64,000 nt of DNA from positions 39,553,813 to 39,617,812 of the forward strand of contig CM043800.1 in NCBI GenBank assembly GCA_023974075.1, written 5' to 3'. Made by a program: the position numbers and the translations under genes. The notes under the pieces were generated by a model. That model did not search any database, was not told the DNA's origin, and worked only from the letters and a program-made list of their open reading frames with translations. This document shows, piece by piece, positions 49,930 to 62,680 of this stretch (position 1 is the first letter of the stretch; every line of letters begins with the position of its first letter). This stretch comes from Chaenocephalus aceratus. Its lineage: Eukaryota > Chordata > Actinopteri > Perciformes > Channichthyidae.

Positions 49930-50640
49930 CTATTGCATAAATCTCTGAAAATCTACTTTTGTGACAGTTTTAAGGGATATTATTACCCAGAGTTCCCCAA
50001 GGTGTTATGGTAGAAATGTAATGTACGGTTCCCACACACACATAGAAACTGCCGGATGCTAACCTGCATATGTTGGGCAATTTACAAGATTAGCAGAACT
50101 TGTATACATTAAAATGAAGGCATTATAACCTGAACAATAGTTACAAAATGGCTTCGCCAATTTGAACCCTTTTTGAGTGTTTTTGGAGGTTATTGAGGAT
50201 TCTGAATCCATATCTGACATTTTCAGAGAGTGGAGAGAGTGGCCATTTGTACTCTCAGTGGACTGATTTTTACTACCTTGAGTGATGTAATGATATGGAG
50301 AGCACAAGATTGTTGTTACTTTTACATAAATCTAGTCCCTGAGCTACCTTTGTGACAGTTTAAGGGATATTATTCCAGTTGCATTGTGAACCCGGAAATG
50401 TTGAGTACCCCAAAGTTTTATGTTAGAAATGTAAAGTACGGGTCCCCAGCACATATAGACTGCCGGTTGCTAATTTGCATATGTTGGGCAATGGAGAGGA
50501 TACTGAATCCATATCTGACATTTTCAGAATAAAAAAATTGCAGTTTTAACCAGAAAGGCCATAGTTATACTCTCCGTGGATTCATTATGAATACCATGAG
50601 TAAATTGCGATCATTGGATATAGAGACAATTATTTTTCAA
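49930..50640. repeat. Degenerate tandem duplication
   Basis: The motif series TTTGTGACAGTTTTAAGGGA, GTTAGAAATGTAA, GCATATGTTGGGCAAT, TCCATATCTGACATTTTCAG occurs twice in order (49,959-50,225 and 50,350-50,527). Of unknown origin. Confidence 0.7.
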
Positions 50641-51229
50641 ATAAATATTCAATCTGGTTAATCCAAATGATCCAGAGTCCCCTAAATCTTCCGAATGGAC
50701 CCAACATTTATCAAAATCAGCCCACAAAGAGTACAGATATTGGCATTTTCGGGTTTAAAACTGCTATTCTTGATCCAGAAAATGTCAGCATCCTCAATAC
50801 CCCCCCCAAATTACTCCAAAAATAAGCCAAGCCATTTTGAACTAGTGTCAACATACATTAGGCTATAATGATAATTAATGCTGAAGAAATGTAATGTACC
50901 ACCTTCTCAATCAAGGCATTCGGATTAAAAAACGGGCAGTAAGAAGATGCTGATGTTATACGGCTACACATGTTGTGCCTACACATTTTGTAAACGTAAT
51001 TCAAACGTAATTAGGCACAACATTACAAAAGCAACACATAAGGTTTGTGTGTATTAGACACAGGTTTTGGGCTGTTTTACTTGACTTTATGTCAGGAAAT
51101 GTAATTGAGTGATAATTGATTGACATTCTCAAAGGGCAGTTTTGAGGTCTTTCTGTGCTGGTCCAGAGTTTTGTTATTGTTCGTCACATGCTCGTGCATC
51201 TGCATCCCTCTCTTTGTCTTCGCATTAGC

Positions 51230-51650
51230 TTAATTGAATCTTCCACTGGCGTTTACAAAACGACGTGATGTTAAGGCGTGGCTTGTTACTCCCTTTGCAT
51301 TGATTTCTCTATAGTGAAGCTAATGGCAGCTAACCGAAATCTGCTCTCATTCGCTCTCTCTCTCCCCTTACAAAACTGCACCCGATGGAAGCACAGCGCT
51401 CTTGCAGGTGTAAAAATAGTGTCAAATCCTAACAAAGGCGAATCTAGAACGAGAGATAGCAGAAAGGGAGAGGGTGGGAGGGGGTGTGGGGGGAGAGTTA
51501 CGCGTTGTTCAGAAAAGAAAGGAAACTCAGGGTTCCACAGTCTGCATATAAATATTCATTAACTTCAGCCGGCTCCATAACGGCTCTGCATTCAGCGCCT
51601 GGAATTTGAAATTAAATTATTGTGGTAGGTTGTGGAGGGAGGGGTAGCGG
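51230..51650. promoter_or_regulatory. Candidate conserved regulatory block
   Basis: Repeat-free, compositionally balanced, with ATAAATATTCATTAA and AAATTAAATTATTG homeobox-type cores near 51,545-51,620. This is inferred from texture only. Confidence 0.25.
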
Positions 51651-52299
51651 CGGCGGTGAAATAGCCGTTTCCTTTCTTCCAATTTTCTCATTTTCCTTCT
51701 TTCGCCTTATCACGGGTGACACTAATCCAATTTCAGCTCTGCTCGTGACAGCTCTAATGTGGTTTTGTGTACCGATTCCAGCCCCTATGTACACACACAA
51801 ACATGCATTACTCCAAAAGGTCACCTACAGTATCCAGCCGATACAGAATGTATCATACAGTACACACTTTCATGAGGACCTATCCATTCATGATTGCACA
51901 CAGACCTATTAGTCTAGGAGGGAGGCAGCATCTGAAAGGTCAGTTGAGCCACGAAATAAGCTGCAAAATCACACGTCGTAAAAATATCTGTACGAGCCGA
52001 GTGGTGAAATGTAGTATTTTCAATGTATGCTGTTTTATGGGGGGCAACCATTGCACATTTTACTCCACTACTTCATTTGAGGGCTTAAGCTACTAGTTAT
52101 TTTAGCCGAATTCGATTATTAATCCAAAATAGTCATCAAATAATTGTATTCTACTATTTCAACAATTCAGACATCTAAAAAACAAAATAAGTAGAAGTGG
52201 GAGGGCAGAAAGCATATCTTATACAGAAGTAGCCCTCCTGTTAGTCATCCTGTTGACTTGAAAAGGTAATTCTGTAATTAAATACTCACACTCAACATT

Positions 52300-52580
52300 T
52301 TGATATGTTACCAATCGGTAAATTGGGCTTTCAATCCAAGCCCAACATGTATATGTATCTTTGGGCAAGATACTTCACCACAAGTTGCTCCAGATGGCCA
52401 ACGGTGTGTGTGTGAGTCTGTGTCAATATTAGCATCCTTGGGCAGGTGGCCCCTTGTATAGCAGTATAGCTTGAATCTGAATGAATGTGTGTGAATGGGA
52501 ACATGTTGACTTGTATATGAAGCGCTTTGAAGAATTGTCAAGACTAGATTGAGCAGAATATAAATACAGTCCATTTTCAT
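52300..52580 (+). repeat. Fish SINE fragment
   Basis: AAGCCCAACATG..., GGGCAAGATACTTCACC and the tail ATATAAATACAGTCCATTT match the common fish SINE layout with a LINE-derived tail. Confidence 0.6.
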
Positions 52581-53237
52581 AAATAATTCAAATAAACCTC
52601 CATTCATACCAGGAGTAACACCGTAAAGAGATATACATTAATACGTTGTTAATTATAATCCCAATAAGATAATGTATAGGATTCTGAAATGGGCCGTTTT
52701 GCATAATCAGGATTTTTACTTTGGGTTACTTTAAGTATATTTTGATACTTTGCACTTTCACTTCTACCGTAATATTGCTATACTCACTATGTATTGTTAA
52801 TTTGCTATATGAAGCATTGCTACTGTTAATTTAGTCTATATTTGAGTACCTCTTCCTCCACTCCATAAGCGTATCCTTTGGGTTTTCTTGGCTCATGTTT
52901 AGATATCTCCACCACTCAGACTGTGCGGTGAAAACAGTGACTCACTTTCCTAAATTAAATCCTGTCTCGTGACCTTGGTAAATAAAACTGGAACATTATT
53001 TCTGGGGTAAAAGGAAAAAGCGTGGTGCTTGGGGTAAAAACAATCCTACAATTAACTTTACATACAGATGAAACCTGTGAGAATACTGAAGTTAGAGATC
53101 CTTAAGGTTCTTTTCTTTCTAAGGTATTGGTTGATACAAGTCTTTGAAACAATTCAACGCTTAAAGGGCTTCCCAGTGCGTTTTGAAAGTTACGCCAAGG
53201 GATCCTGACCCAAACGTCAATATGATGAGTTGGAAGT

Positions 53238-54240
53238 ATTATCCATCCATCCCTCCATCTTCTCCCCGCTTATCCGTGGTTGGGTCGCGGGGGTAGCAGT
53301 TCCAGCAGAGAGCCCCAAACTTTCTTTTCCCTGGCGACATCAACCAGCTCTGACTGGGGGGTCCCAAGGCGCTCCCAGGCAGCGAAGAGATATAATCCCT
53401 CCACCTGTTCCTAGGTCTACCCCTTGGTCTCTTCCAAGCTGGACGTGCCTGGAACACCTCCCCTAGGGAGGCGCCCAGGTGGCATCCTAAACTAGGTGCC
53501 CGAACCACCTCAACTGGCTTCTTTTCGACGCGAAGGAGGAGCGGTTCAACTCGCGAGTCCCTCCCGGATGACCGAACTTCTCACCTTATCCCTAAGGGAG
53601 GACACCAGCCACCCGGCGGAGGAAACCCATCTCGGGCGCTTGTATCCGCGATCTCGTTCTTTCGGTCATGACCCATCCTTCATGACCATAGGTGAGGGTA
53701 GGAACGAAAATGGCCCGGTAGACAGAGAGCTTTGCCTTCTGGCTCAGCTCCCTTTCGTCACAACGGTGCGGTAAAGCGACTGCAAGTACCGCTCCCGCTG
53801 CTCCGATTCTCCGGCCCATCTCACGCTCCATTGTTCCCTCACTCGAGAACAAGATCCCGAGATACTTGAACTCCTTCACTTGGGGTAGAGGACTCCATTC
53901 CCTACTTGGAGTGGACAGTCCATCGGTTTCCTGCCTGAGAACCATGGCCTCAGATTTGGAGGTGCTGATCCTCATCCCAGCCGCTTCACACTCGGTTGCG
54001 AACCGATCCAGTGAGTGCTGAAGGTCGCAGACCGATGAAGCCATTCAGAACCACATCATCTGCAAAAAGCAGTGGTGCAATCCTTAGTCCACCGAACTGC
54101 AGACCCCCCCCCCACGACTACGCCTCGAAATCCGATCCATGTATATTACAAACAGGATTGGTGACAAAGCGCAGCCCTGGCGGAGGCCAACCCTCACCGG
54201 AAATGGGTCCGACTTACTGCCGAGGACCCGGACACAGCTC
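53238..54240 (-). mobile_element. 5'-truncated LINE with reverse transcriptase remnant
   Basis: On the minus strand VGLRQGCALSPILF (about 54,200) and FADD (54,066-54,055) are RT motifs. The frame at 54,044-53,592 continues DRFATECEAAGMRISTSKSE and ELSQKAKLSVYRAIFVPTLT. Further 3' it reads RPRGRPRNRWRDYIS in another frame (53,508-53,239). It ends in a GGAT tail. Frameshifts show that it is dead. The clade is uncertain. Confidence 0.88.
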
Positions 54241-55148
54241 TCGCTTTGGGAGTAGCAGAGTTATTATGTTAACCTTTAATCAGATGATCGGACTCCACGA
54301 GGGAATCTACAGATTATTTGTAAGCCTTTTCTGTTGTATGTAATGGTGAAGAGAACTGTATCAGTGGCTATAAGACCACTACAGTACGATTGTGTCCTTT
54401 CACTCCCAACAACATGTGGATGCATTGCTCATCTCATGGGGCCGCTGTTGGTGGGACGAATACGTCTCTGTGATGGATTTGCTCTCCGTTTGATTATTGC
54501 AGATTTGAGAGATTAAAAAATAAACCGTGGTTCTTTGATTCTGAGTGACGGACAACAAAGTCGGACATTTGCCATTGAAGTCCTTGGAAATTGATATTAC
54601 GGTGGCTGTAATTGAGGAAAAATACAAAACAATCCTCAACAAAATGTCTATAAATTGAGGATAACACTAGATATTGTTCTTTAAAAGTACACATGTACCA
54701 AATCAGATTCAAAGTGAGTTGAAAATCATTCCCCCCATCCACCACCAACACAGAAAAGGCTTACTTGTCATGTCCACCTGAAATCTTTAGTCCACTAACA
54801 TGCAATATGTTTTTCAGACCCTGACCTGCGTATCAAACGGGACGCACTGGGAACCATTTCCTGTTGGTCAGTGACAAAGGCGTAAGTAGCGCGACGTTGT
54901 TAAAGCAGCTAAGCCTTGGTCGGGGGGAAGTCTGAGTGGATGGATTAGTCCAATGAAGCGAGAGACTTGTTGAGACTGCCGATCATTTCCTACCAACAGC
55001 CATCGTTGTTCTTTGTTAACCTGCGCCATAATGTTTGTTTATTTTGTGTCGCTGAACTCAACTATAACTATCATTCGGTGGAAGCAGATCAAACCATTCT
55101 TATTATTTGAGTCATGTTACATTGGCAGCAATTACATTTACTCTAAGG

Positions 55149-55484
55149 CAGTGCTTCTCAAAGTGTGGTCCGCGGACCACTGGTGGTCCGTGAGCGCCCC
55201 CAAGTGGTCCGTGAGTATTGGTAACATTTCACATTTGAAATAAAATACATTTATTTAAGTTTTTCGCACTCCTCGCGGGAATATCTCCGCAATGGAACGA
55301 GCTTAAGTTTCACTTTCGATTGCATGATTACAGCCTAGCGCAACACCTTCATCACACATGTTGCCACTTTCAGGCGATTTGTAAAAAACGATGTGGTTTT
55401 GGATATGTGTGGAGTTAGGTTGGTCCGCGAGTGTTTTTTTATTGGTTAAGTGGTCCTTGGTATGAAAAAGTTTGAGAAACACTG
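55149..55484. mobile_element. hAT MITE, 8-bp TSD CTCTAAGG
   Basis: Ends CAGTGCTTCTCAAAGTG and the inverse CTTTTT...TTTGAGAAACACTG are Charlie-like. CTCTAAGG stands at 55,141-55,148 and 55,485-55,492. It is 336 bp with no ORF. Confidence 0.95.
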
Positions 55485-55854
55485 CTCTAAGGAAATGATG
55501 GTATTTAATTACTATTTTGACATACTTTGGTTACTTTTTCACTTCTACTCCTCTTTACATTTCAGAGGGAAAACATTCAACGTATGCTTATTTTACGTAC
55601 TCATATTTAGAATCTACTTTTTACAAATAAAACACATGATATGCTTATATGACACGATGCAGTCCTAGTCTACAACAGTACTTTTAATAGCCTTTTCAAA
55701 TGGAAGATTGAATATTAGAAAATGCCTCCTAAATGTAATTGTTTGAGATAAAAACAGAATGACACTTTTTCAGTTTTAATATAATACTGTTTGGAAATGC
55801 CTTTTTCACTTCTTACAATTACCAACATTGTGGTGGCAAATGACACATTTCTTC

Positions 55855-56010
55855 GTAATTGTACATATACATGTCACTTGTGAGACGCTTTTATCCAAAG
55901 CGACTTACATACTCAATACTGGAGCAATTTGGGGTGAAGTGTCCTCAAGGACACAACGACATGCTGACTGCAGTGGGGTTTGAACCTGCCGCACAATCCA
56001 CTGCACCACA
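55855..56010 (+). repeat. tRNA-derived SINE fragment
   Basis: TATCCAAAGCGACTTACAT and the tRNA-like GGGGTTTGAACCTGCCGC are present. A partial sister lies at 41,550-41,610. Confidence 0.65.
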
Positions 56011-56049
56011 CACCTCCGTTTCATGCATAATATGATAGTAACATCTGAC

Positions 56050-56640
56050 ATATTGAGCCTCTAACAGGGTTTTTAGTGGAAAATTAGACAGATTAATTAT
56101 GAGTTATCAAGGCATTGCGTTGATGAAAGGAAGCATTTCAAAGTGTTTCTTTCCTCACAATCAGGGCATTAATGAGTTTCATGAGCAGAGTCAGTGGAGG
56201 CTCCAACAGATGCTGGCGGCTCGGTGTAGATTTCAACACCTCCGTCTTGTTATTATCACGCAGCGGACATCACATCTCCAGGTGAAGTGAGGACACCGGA
56301 GGCGGTTGCATATGTGATAAATGAATTGTAATAATGACTATCAGTGCTTTATTCCTTTTATCTTCTTTCTGTCTGCGCGTTTCTGTTTTTTATGTGCAAT
56401 TTACTGATCTGCCATCTGCCCACGCTGATGTATTTCGGGCCAAACAGCTCGCTCTGGACTGATGAAACCAAATAGCAGATAATTGAGACCCATTGTTAGC
56501 GACGCTGGCAACAAACTCTGTTTTGATTTTATGCTGCAAATCCGAACGCAACTACACCTGTCATTTCATAAATGACACCCATTGGCATATGGGGTGGGTG
56601 ATTCATATCTATTCACGTCGTGTAGGCTCCAGAAATAGTT
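56050..56640. promoter_or_regulatory. Candidate conserved regulatory block
   Basis: Low-repeat sequence with TAATGAG, CAGGTG and CATATG-type sites. Speculative. Confidence 0.2.
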
Positions 56641-56904
56641 GAGTTTCTGCTCCTGTGATGTGGCAAAGAGTGTGTACTGAGAGAGGCTCTGTGAAGTGAA
56701 GCAGACTTTTACATTTTATTTTCGTAAACTGAACAAGTGCTGAAGGAAGCAGTTCTCCTCCCAACGCGTGGCTCTACGTGTCCACACAACACGGGACGCG
56801 GACAAGACGAGAACAAAAAGACGCTGATCGGATTGTTCTCCCACGACTCTCGCACACGCACGCGCGCGCGCACACACACGTACACAGGCGCTCGCTCGCA
56901 CGCA

Positions 56905-56908
<4 letters not shown>

Positions 56909-56942
<34 letters not shown>

Positions 56943-56953
56943 ACACACACACA

Positions 56954-56989
<36 letters not shown>
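56909..56989. repeat. (CA)n microsatellite, interrupted
   Basis: CA tract with CGCA lead-in and two CC interruptions. Confidence 0.95.
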
Positions 56990-56991
<2 letters not shown>

Positions 56992-57310
56992 TAGCACATG
57001 AGTGAGCATCCCATTCCTCCTCTTATTCCCAGAGTGCCTGCTGGGAATTGTTTTTTCAATTGTGATTTTTAATTCTTTTCTCTTAGAGTAGTTGCGTTTT
57101 CAGATCTTTTGCACGGACCGGTGGCGATGTCTGAATGGGCGCCAAGGTCACGGAGTCTCTGTCGGGATGCTCCGCAGAGAGATGAGAGAAAACATACGGC
57201 GGTGAAGAACAAAGAGGCCGACATCACCCGCAGCAAGGGAGGTAATTGCAATCAGAAAGTGGGTAATTTAAAACAGGGTCGTGGCTACGCTGCAGTAGGC
57301 CCAACAGAGA

Positions 57311-57344
57311 GTGTGTGTGTGTGGTGTGTGTGTGTGTGTGGTGT

Positions 57345-57381
<37 letters not shown>
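57311..57381. repeat. (GT)n microsatellite, interrupted
   Basis: GT tract with GG interruptions. Confidence 0.95.
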
Positions 57382-57383
<2 letters not shown>

Positions 57384-57764
57384 TTTTTCCAGGGCTGGGA
57401 GGGTTGCTTTATACCTGTATTCCTTTACCATTAGTTTAGCTGCGCAAAATGTAATCAGTATCCTAATTTGAGTATCAAAATATAAAAGTAATGCAGATTT
57501 CTTTCTGTATACTTAAGTGTATTATGTAAGGCAACTGAACAAAGTGACCTTAGGAAAGAAGAAACCAAGATATTCAGGATCAAAATCGCTTTTATTTATA
57601 GGAAAAGCTGCCTTTCATGAAGCATATTCAGGCAGTAGCCTAACACTGAAACACTTTGAGCGCAGACTACAGTTTTAAAAAAGCAGAATTAAAATCTGAG
57701 CTGACAGAAAATGCTCCGTTTTAGTTTAAAGCACAGCATGTTTTCTTTTGTGTTGCCATAAGTT

Positions 57765-58392
57765 ACGGTACGTCCACACAGCAGCTTTTCAAAAATCTTG
57801 AAAAATCTTTGAGCTGGGCGTGTCTGACAGCTTGGGGATTTTTTGCGAGCAATGCGACCAACAATCAATCACATGAATCTCCCGCCCCCGACATACAAAG
57901 CAAAAAACCCCGGGGATTTTATGCGAGCGATATATATATATATATATAAACTCCCCAAACAGGCGAAAACCCACCAGTTTCCCCCACTGTCTCTGCCACC
58001 CTCCCTCCATGCCTGGTTCTCCGGTTTGTATCCCGTTAATAGTTCTGGTCGTAAAGAACCGGGTGATTTGCTACCGTAATTTCTCGTTTGGAATATGAGG
58101 AAATTAACTGCGGTCTGGTTCTCCCTGCTTACACGCGGTTTGATTGGCTAGCGCTTCGACTGTCAGATTTGCATAAACGTGTTTGATTGGCTGACGCTTC
58201 CAGCTCAGCTTCAAAAATTGAACATTGCTCAACTTTTGAATCCTGGAGATCCTGGACATCCTGGAAATCTTTGCTTCGCTCCCCCACAATGCAGTTGGGC
58301 GAAAAGCGAGGCAAAGTGACGTCATCCCCATTCAAGGTCAATGGGCAGAGAAGCGGTGGAAGTTTCGTCTAAAGCTGCTGTGTGGACGTACA
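57765..58392. mobile_element. MITE, ACGGTACGTCCACACAGCAG ends (copy 1)
   Basis: Left ACGGTACGTCCACACAGCAG and right CTGCTGTGTGGACGTAC are inverse. The copy at 62,681 shares its whole length. It holds a single 43-bp ATTTGCAT/ATTGG unit and a (TA)n run. Confidence 0.9.
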
Positions 58393-58394
58393 GT

Positions 58395-59205
58395 TAAGCT
58401 CACACACACTATTTTATGAACATATAGGTTCACCTGCTGAATTAAAAACAGAACAAATGAAGCAAAGAAAGTGAAAACCATGAAGTAGATTCAGGCAGTA
58501 GAAGAATAGATTCACACTTAAAGTATTATCCTACAGAGGCAGAGAGACATCTGATTCACTATATGCTCTTTATAGGTTTTTTAATAGCACTATTATCCTG
58601 CTAGTAATCCACAATTGAGGTAGTGTAACAGTAATCTTTGCACCTTTAAATGTCCCAGCCTGGGAGATCATTGCTGTATTCTTACACTGAAATAATGGAC
58701 GAACTTCACTTTCAGTTTTATCCACATTCGTCACAAACTGTCATTAACCGAGGCTGAAACCTGAGAAATACAACAACCAGGGCGATGAGGTTATGAAAAT
58801 GCATTGTGGGTAATATGGGGCTCTGCTCGGCCCTGAGCTGCTCTGTTATTATTTGCGAGATACCATCAGCAAAGTATTTAAAATGTAGCGTGCCTGAATT
58901 GTTTTTTTTTGTTGCACTTTTCTGAATCCTTCAAACCTCAGTTATATGTCTCCATTGATAGAGAAACCTTCACGAAGTCCTAAGCAGTTATTTCTTGTTA
59001 CAAATAATGCTCCTAACTGTTGTCTGTCCATACTTGTATGGATTGTATAGGTTTTTACTGATGGGAAAATCGCATACTTGTCCTTGATCGATCGACAGCA
59101 GCCTCTCTGGCTAAAGCAAAGCTGTTCTTCTCCAGTTTAAATAAAGCAGACTGACTAGATGTGGAATGTTTTACTACAAAAATATAACATTTGTGGCTAA
59201 AAATC
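58395..59205. other. AT-rich non-coding sequence
   Basis: No feature recognised. Confidence 0.4.
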
Positions 59206-59207
59206 CC

Positions 59208-59694
59208 TTTAAAACCAACAATATTCTGTGGAACCCACGGCACTATCAGAAACGTCGCTATCAGAAACAATGCGCGACGTGTTTTGGACGTATATGGTCA
59301 ATGTTTACATTAGCAAGCATCGCTAAGCATCGCTAACCCGTACTGGAGAGAGTATGTGTAAAGAAGCAGGCCATTACAAAAGGAACTCACCTTGTGGTAA
59401 AGAGAAAAAGCAATTGAGCTCCTGTTTCAGAAATAACCCTTGATGTGGTTTTGAACAGGATGGCATCTAATCACGGCAGCATTTAGCTGAGTATCTCGTA
59501 GAATGCTGAGCAGGCATTAGCTCCTCCTCCTCCTTTTTTTTTTTCAAGCTAAGGACCCCGAACCGGAAGTTCTCTAACAGGGCTGGAATAGAGGGCTATG
59601 AGGGATGTCTAAAATGCATGATTTGTTTAAATTTTGTATATATCTGAGACCCATAATATATGCCTAAAAATAGTATAATAGGGGACCTTTAATG
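59208..59694 (-). mobile_element. Truncated TTAA MITE (AAAGGGGACC family)
   Basis: It ends ATAATAGGGGACCTTTAA and shares CTGATAGC-type, ACATTAGCAAGCATCGCTAA-like and AGCTCCTGTTTCAG parts with the family. The other terminus is absent. Confidence 0.65.
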
Positions 59695-59823
59695 CTGCAT
59701 GCAGCTGATGAGTCCCTGTGACACTGTTCAGCTGGTTAAAAACGCCCCCTGCTGGATCCACAGTGCACTGTTTCTGTCTCTAAGAGCTCTTCAAATGGTC
59801 CGAGTCTCCCTGCAGACCAACCG

Positions 59824-60277
59824 TGGCCATTTCACTATCTCGAGGATTCTGGCTTCCAAGCCAATATTTCAAGGATGCTACGTCATCGAGTGGCGCAGCA
59901 GGACCGTTCCAATGTCCAGCATACTTGGAATTCCACCGAGGCCGCGTCCTTGGTTTGGGGGAAATTTCGAGGCTGCACATGGGTAGACTTCGCGTCCTTA
60001 AAATCCCCACAATGCTTTGCGCACGGACCAATTTCAAAAACCCTTGCGGAGAATGGCTGAACCGACGCAGCACACATTTAAATGTAAGTGTAGTGGCGTA
60101 GAACATGTGTTGGTAAATATGTTACATTTGTTATCACCAAAAATGTGTTCCTTGAAAGTAAAGCAAGTTCATAATTAGACGCCGTGGCTTGGAAGCATAC
60201 TTGCTTCGTTTCTGAAGGAAGTGACTTGGAAGTACGCGACTACCAAGCTAGCATCCTCGAGATTGAGAAACGGCCCC
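59824..60277. mobile_element. MITE with ATCTCGAGGAT inverted ends
   Basis: Left GGCCATTTCACTATCTCGAG and right CTCGAGATTGAGAAACGGCC are inverse. CTTCCAAGCC/GGCTTGGAAG also repeat inside. Confidence 0.7.
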
Positions 60278-61354
60278 AGTCTCACAAAATCTTCTTGAAT
60301 CTTGAAATAGCTACGTTGGTCGACAGGGCAAGACATATTGGTATTCACAAGTAACCCCTCTCAAGACGTGACATGGACACCATTTTTGTCCTATTCATTT
60401 CTAATGACCGGTGTCCATGTCACGTGATCGCAAACTATCCCAGCGTGAGAAAAAACAAACATGGCAGATACCCGATTTATTTTTGCCGTGGTGCACTTGA
60501 GCAAGGCACTGGACATGCCCGATCAAAAGTTGTACATTTTAGAAAGAAACACACAAATGCTTTTCATTTATCTAAATTCATTATATTATTGACCGATTCT
60601 ATTTTCATTTGTGGAATTTTGTGTGGTTTGAAGATCCTTTTTTGTATCTGTAAATACAATGTGAGTTTACAAATATGTGTCTGTATTTGTAGAAGGTGTT
60701 TTAAATTACAAAATCACACGTTTGCACATAGATTATTAATCTGTTCACACAAATCAAATTGAAACACCTACCTCCATAGCATTAGGTCTGAAACACATGC
60801 ATTTTATGGAGAGCAGTATTGCTTTTGATGCCTACTGCCGCCCACTTTGATTTATTTATAGATCACTGCCATTAGTTTAAACATATGTGATGTATTTTAA
60901 GTTTATTGTGTGAATAACATTTAATCCGGCAGAAGAAATAGTTCCAGTTTGCTTTCACTGGAGATCTTTGCAGGAAAGTAAATGTTCCTCTGCTTCAGAA
61001 ACTGAGATTAAAAACCTCCATAAAGTTTTTTATGGGATAAAAGCTGACCTGATTATTGACATGGCACTTTGACATCAAAGTTCTGCAAAGTAGAGCTGTA
61101 TGCTTTTCAAGCAGTTTGTACAAATTACATTTTCTGTGAACGACGGTTTCTTGCAATCCATCCGAATTTAAAATTGCCTTGAACTTTTTGGGGGAAAGTT
61201 GTGTGAGATATTGGTGAGACATCAAACCATGCAGCATGTCTGTGCAGGGCTCCATTATTATTCATTTACTTTTTGCATATATGCTCATTTTTACAGGTTA
61301 TAAACTGTGATTCCACAAGTTGAGTTCAAGTGATGAAAAGACGGATACAGTGTT
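60278..61354. other. AT-rich non-coding sequence
   Basis: A 129-codon open frame (60,373-60,762) shows no domain and lies in AT-rich DNA. No gene is supported. Confidence 0.4.
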
Positions 61355-61705
61355 TGGAAAGTACTGAATGTCCTCTTCCAACATGAGGGTAACATGATAA
61401 CAAAGGTAATCCCAACTGTAGCTGTGAACATGACAGGATGTCTGATGACCGAGAAGAGCATCAGGACTGTTTGAGGCAGATGATAGCTATGTGATGAACA
61501 TGATGATTCAGCCTCTATGGAGAGAGACATCGAGCATGCTCATTTCTGACGTGGAGCTAATCTGAAGTAAACATTGAATACTGCTTTCTATTCCTCCATC
61601 TTGTGACTGTGTGACTCCCTCTCTTGGACATCAGCATGTGAAGGGACACTGCTCAGGAACTAGTTGATGCTCTGTATGTGATGACTACTTCCTTTCTGGA
61701 GTGCC
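61355..61705 (+). repeat. Unclassified repeat, sister of 7,655-8,000
   Basis: Nearly identical over about 345 bp, including ATGTCCTCTTCCAACATGAG and CTCAGGAACTAGTTGATGC. Confidence 0.8.
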
Positions 61706-61751
61706 CCGTTTTTTTGTGTACTTTTGAAATCTTGTCCTACATTGTTGAGAC

Positions 61752-62208
61752 GAGTGTTAATTTCGTGAGCTATTTTTTAATTTAGTTTTAGTCTTAGTCC
61801 CGTGTTAAATTTCCTTTTTAGTTTTTAGTCATACTTAGTCACCTTCATCCTGTTTTTGTTTAGTCAAGTTTAGTCGACTAAAGTCTGAGCATTTTAGTCG
61901 ACTTTTTGTCAATGAAAACTTTTTTAGTCATCAGATTGTAGAACATTTCAGTCAAACTACAAACTAGTCCAGCAAAAACCAATAATTTGTAATTTAGTCA
62001 AACTTATTTCACAATAAGATTATATAGTAAAGAGAGATTTTGGCATAGTTTTTATTTAGTAAACTACATTTTCGTCTCGTCACTTTTCGTCAACGATATT
62101 GCACGTGATTTTGTTTCCTGCCGTCGGTGCCGTCTCGTCATCGTCTTGTTTTAGTCATGGAAAAAAAGGTCGTTGACGAACATTTTAGTCAACGAAATGA
62201 ACACTAGT
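61752..62208. mobile_element. Probable hAT MITE rich in TTTAGTC
   Basis: Ends AGTGTTAATTTCGT and ACGAAATGAACACT are inverse. Many TTTTAGTC and one TTTAGTCGACTAAA palindrome lie inside. The flanks GTTGAGAC and GTGAGAC could be a decayed 8-bp duplication. Confidence 0.6.
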
Positions 62209-62680
62209 GAGACACATTTCGCCCTTGTAATATGTGGACTGTTTTCCCTTGTGTTTTGCCTTTGTGTTGGATGTATCGCTGAGCGGCTGTTTTAGGATGC
62301 TGAGGAGTCAGGTCGCTGCCAAGTGATCGAGTCTTAGCAGGCGTCTCACAGCAGGGGGTAGACGCATACCAGATTGTTGCTCTCATGTGTTAAACTCATC
62401 ACTGAGACGACTGCCAAAGTGCAAAGATGCTTGTCTGTACTTACAGGCTCTATTTACAAGGAGGTGAGGAAAAATGATATATTAACATACTGAATGTACA
62501 AGATATTATGGAGATTTTTAGTTGACCTTGAGGCGATTCATTGCTAAAACCGAAGGGCTTACAGGAGGATGTTGATCATAGTTTTAATATATTTACATGT
62601 TTTGTTCTTCTTTTGTTTTTCACAGCTGTGATTATATGCCTTCTTCAGTATTGTACATGGCAAGTGTTTGGCACAGCTTA

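Noticed and set aside
53496..54343. Plus-strand frames across 53.5-54.3 kb
   Set aside because: They are shadows of the minus-strand LINE reverse transcriptase.
56709..57009. Overlapping frames rich in Val/Cys or Thr/His near 56.8 kb
   Set aside because: Driven by the CA microsatellite.
60373..60762. 129-codon plus-strand frame
   Set aside because: No domain, low-complexity hydrophobic residues and AT-rich context; no splice partners.
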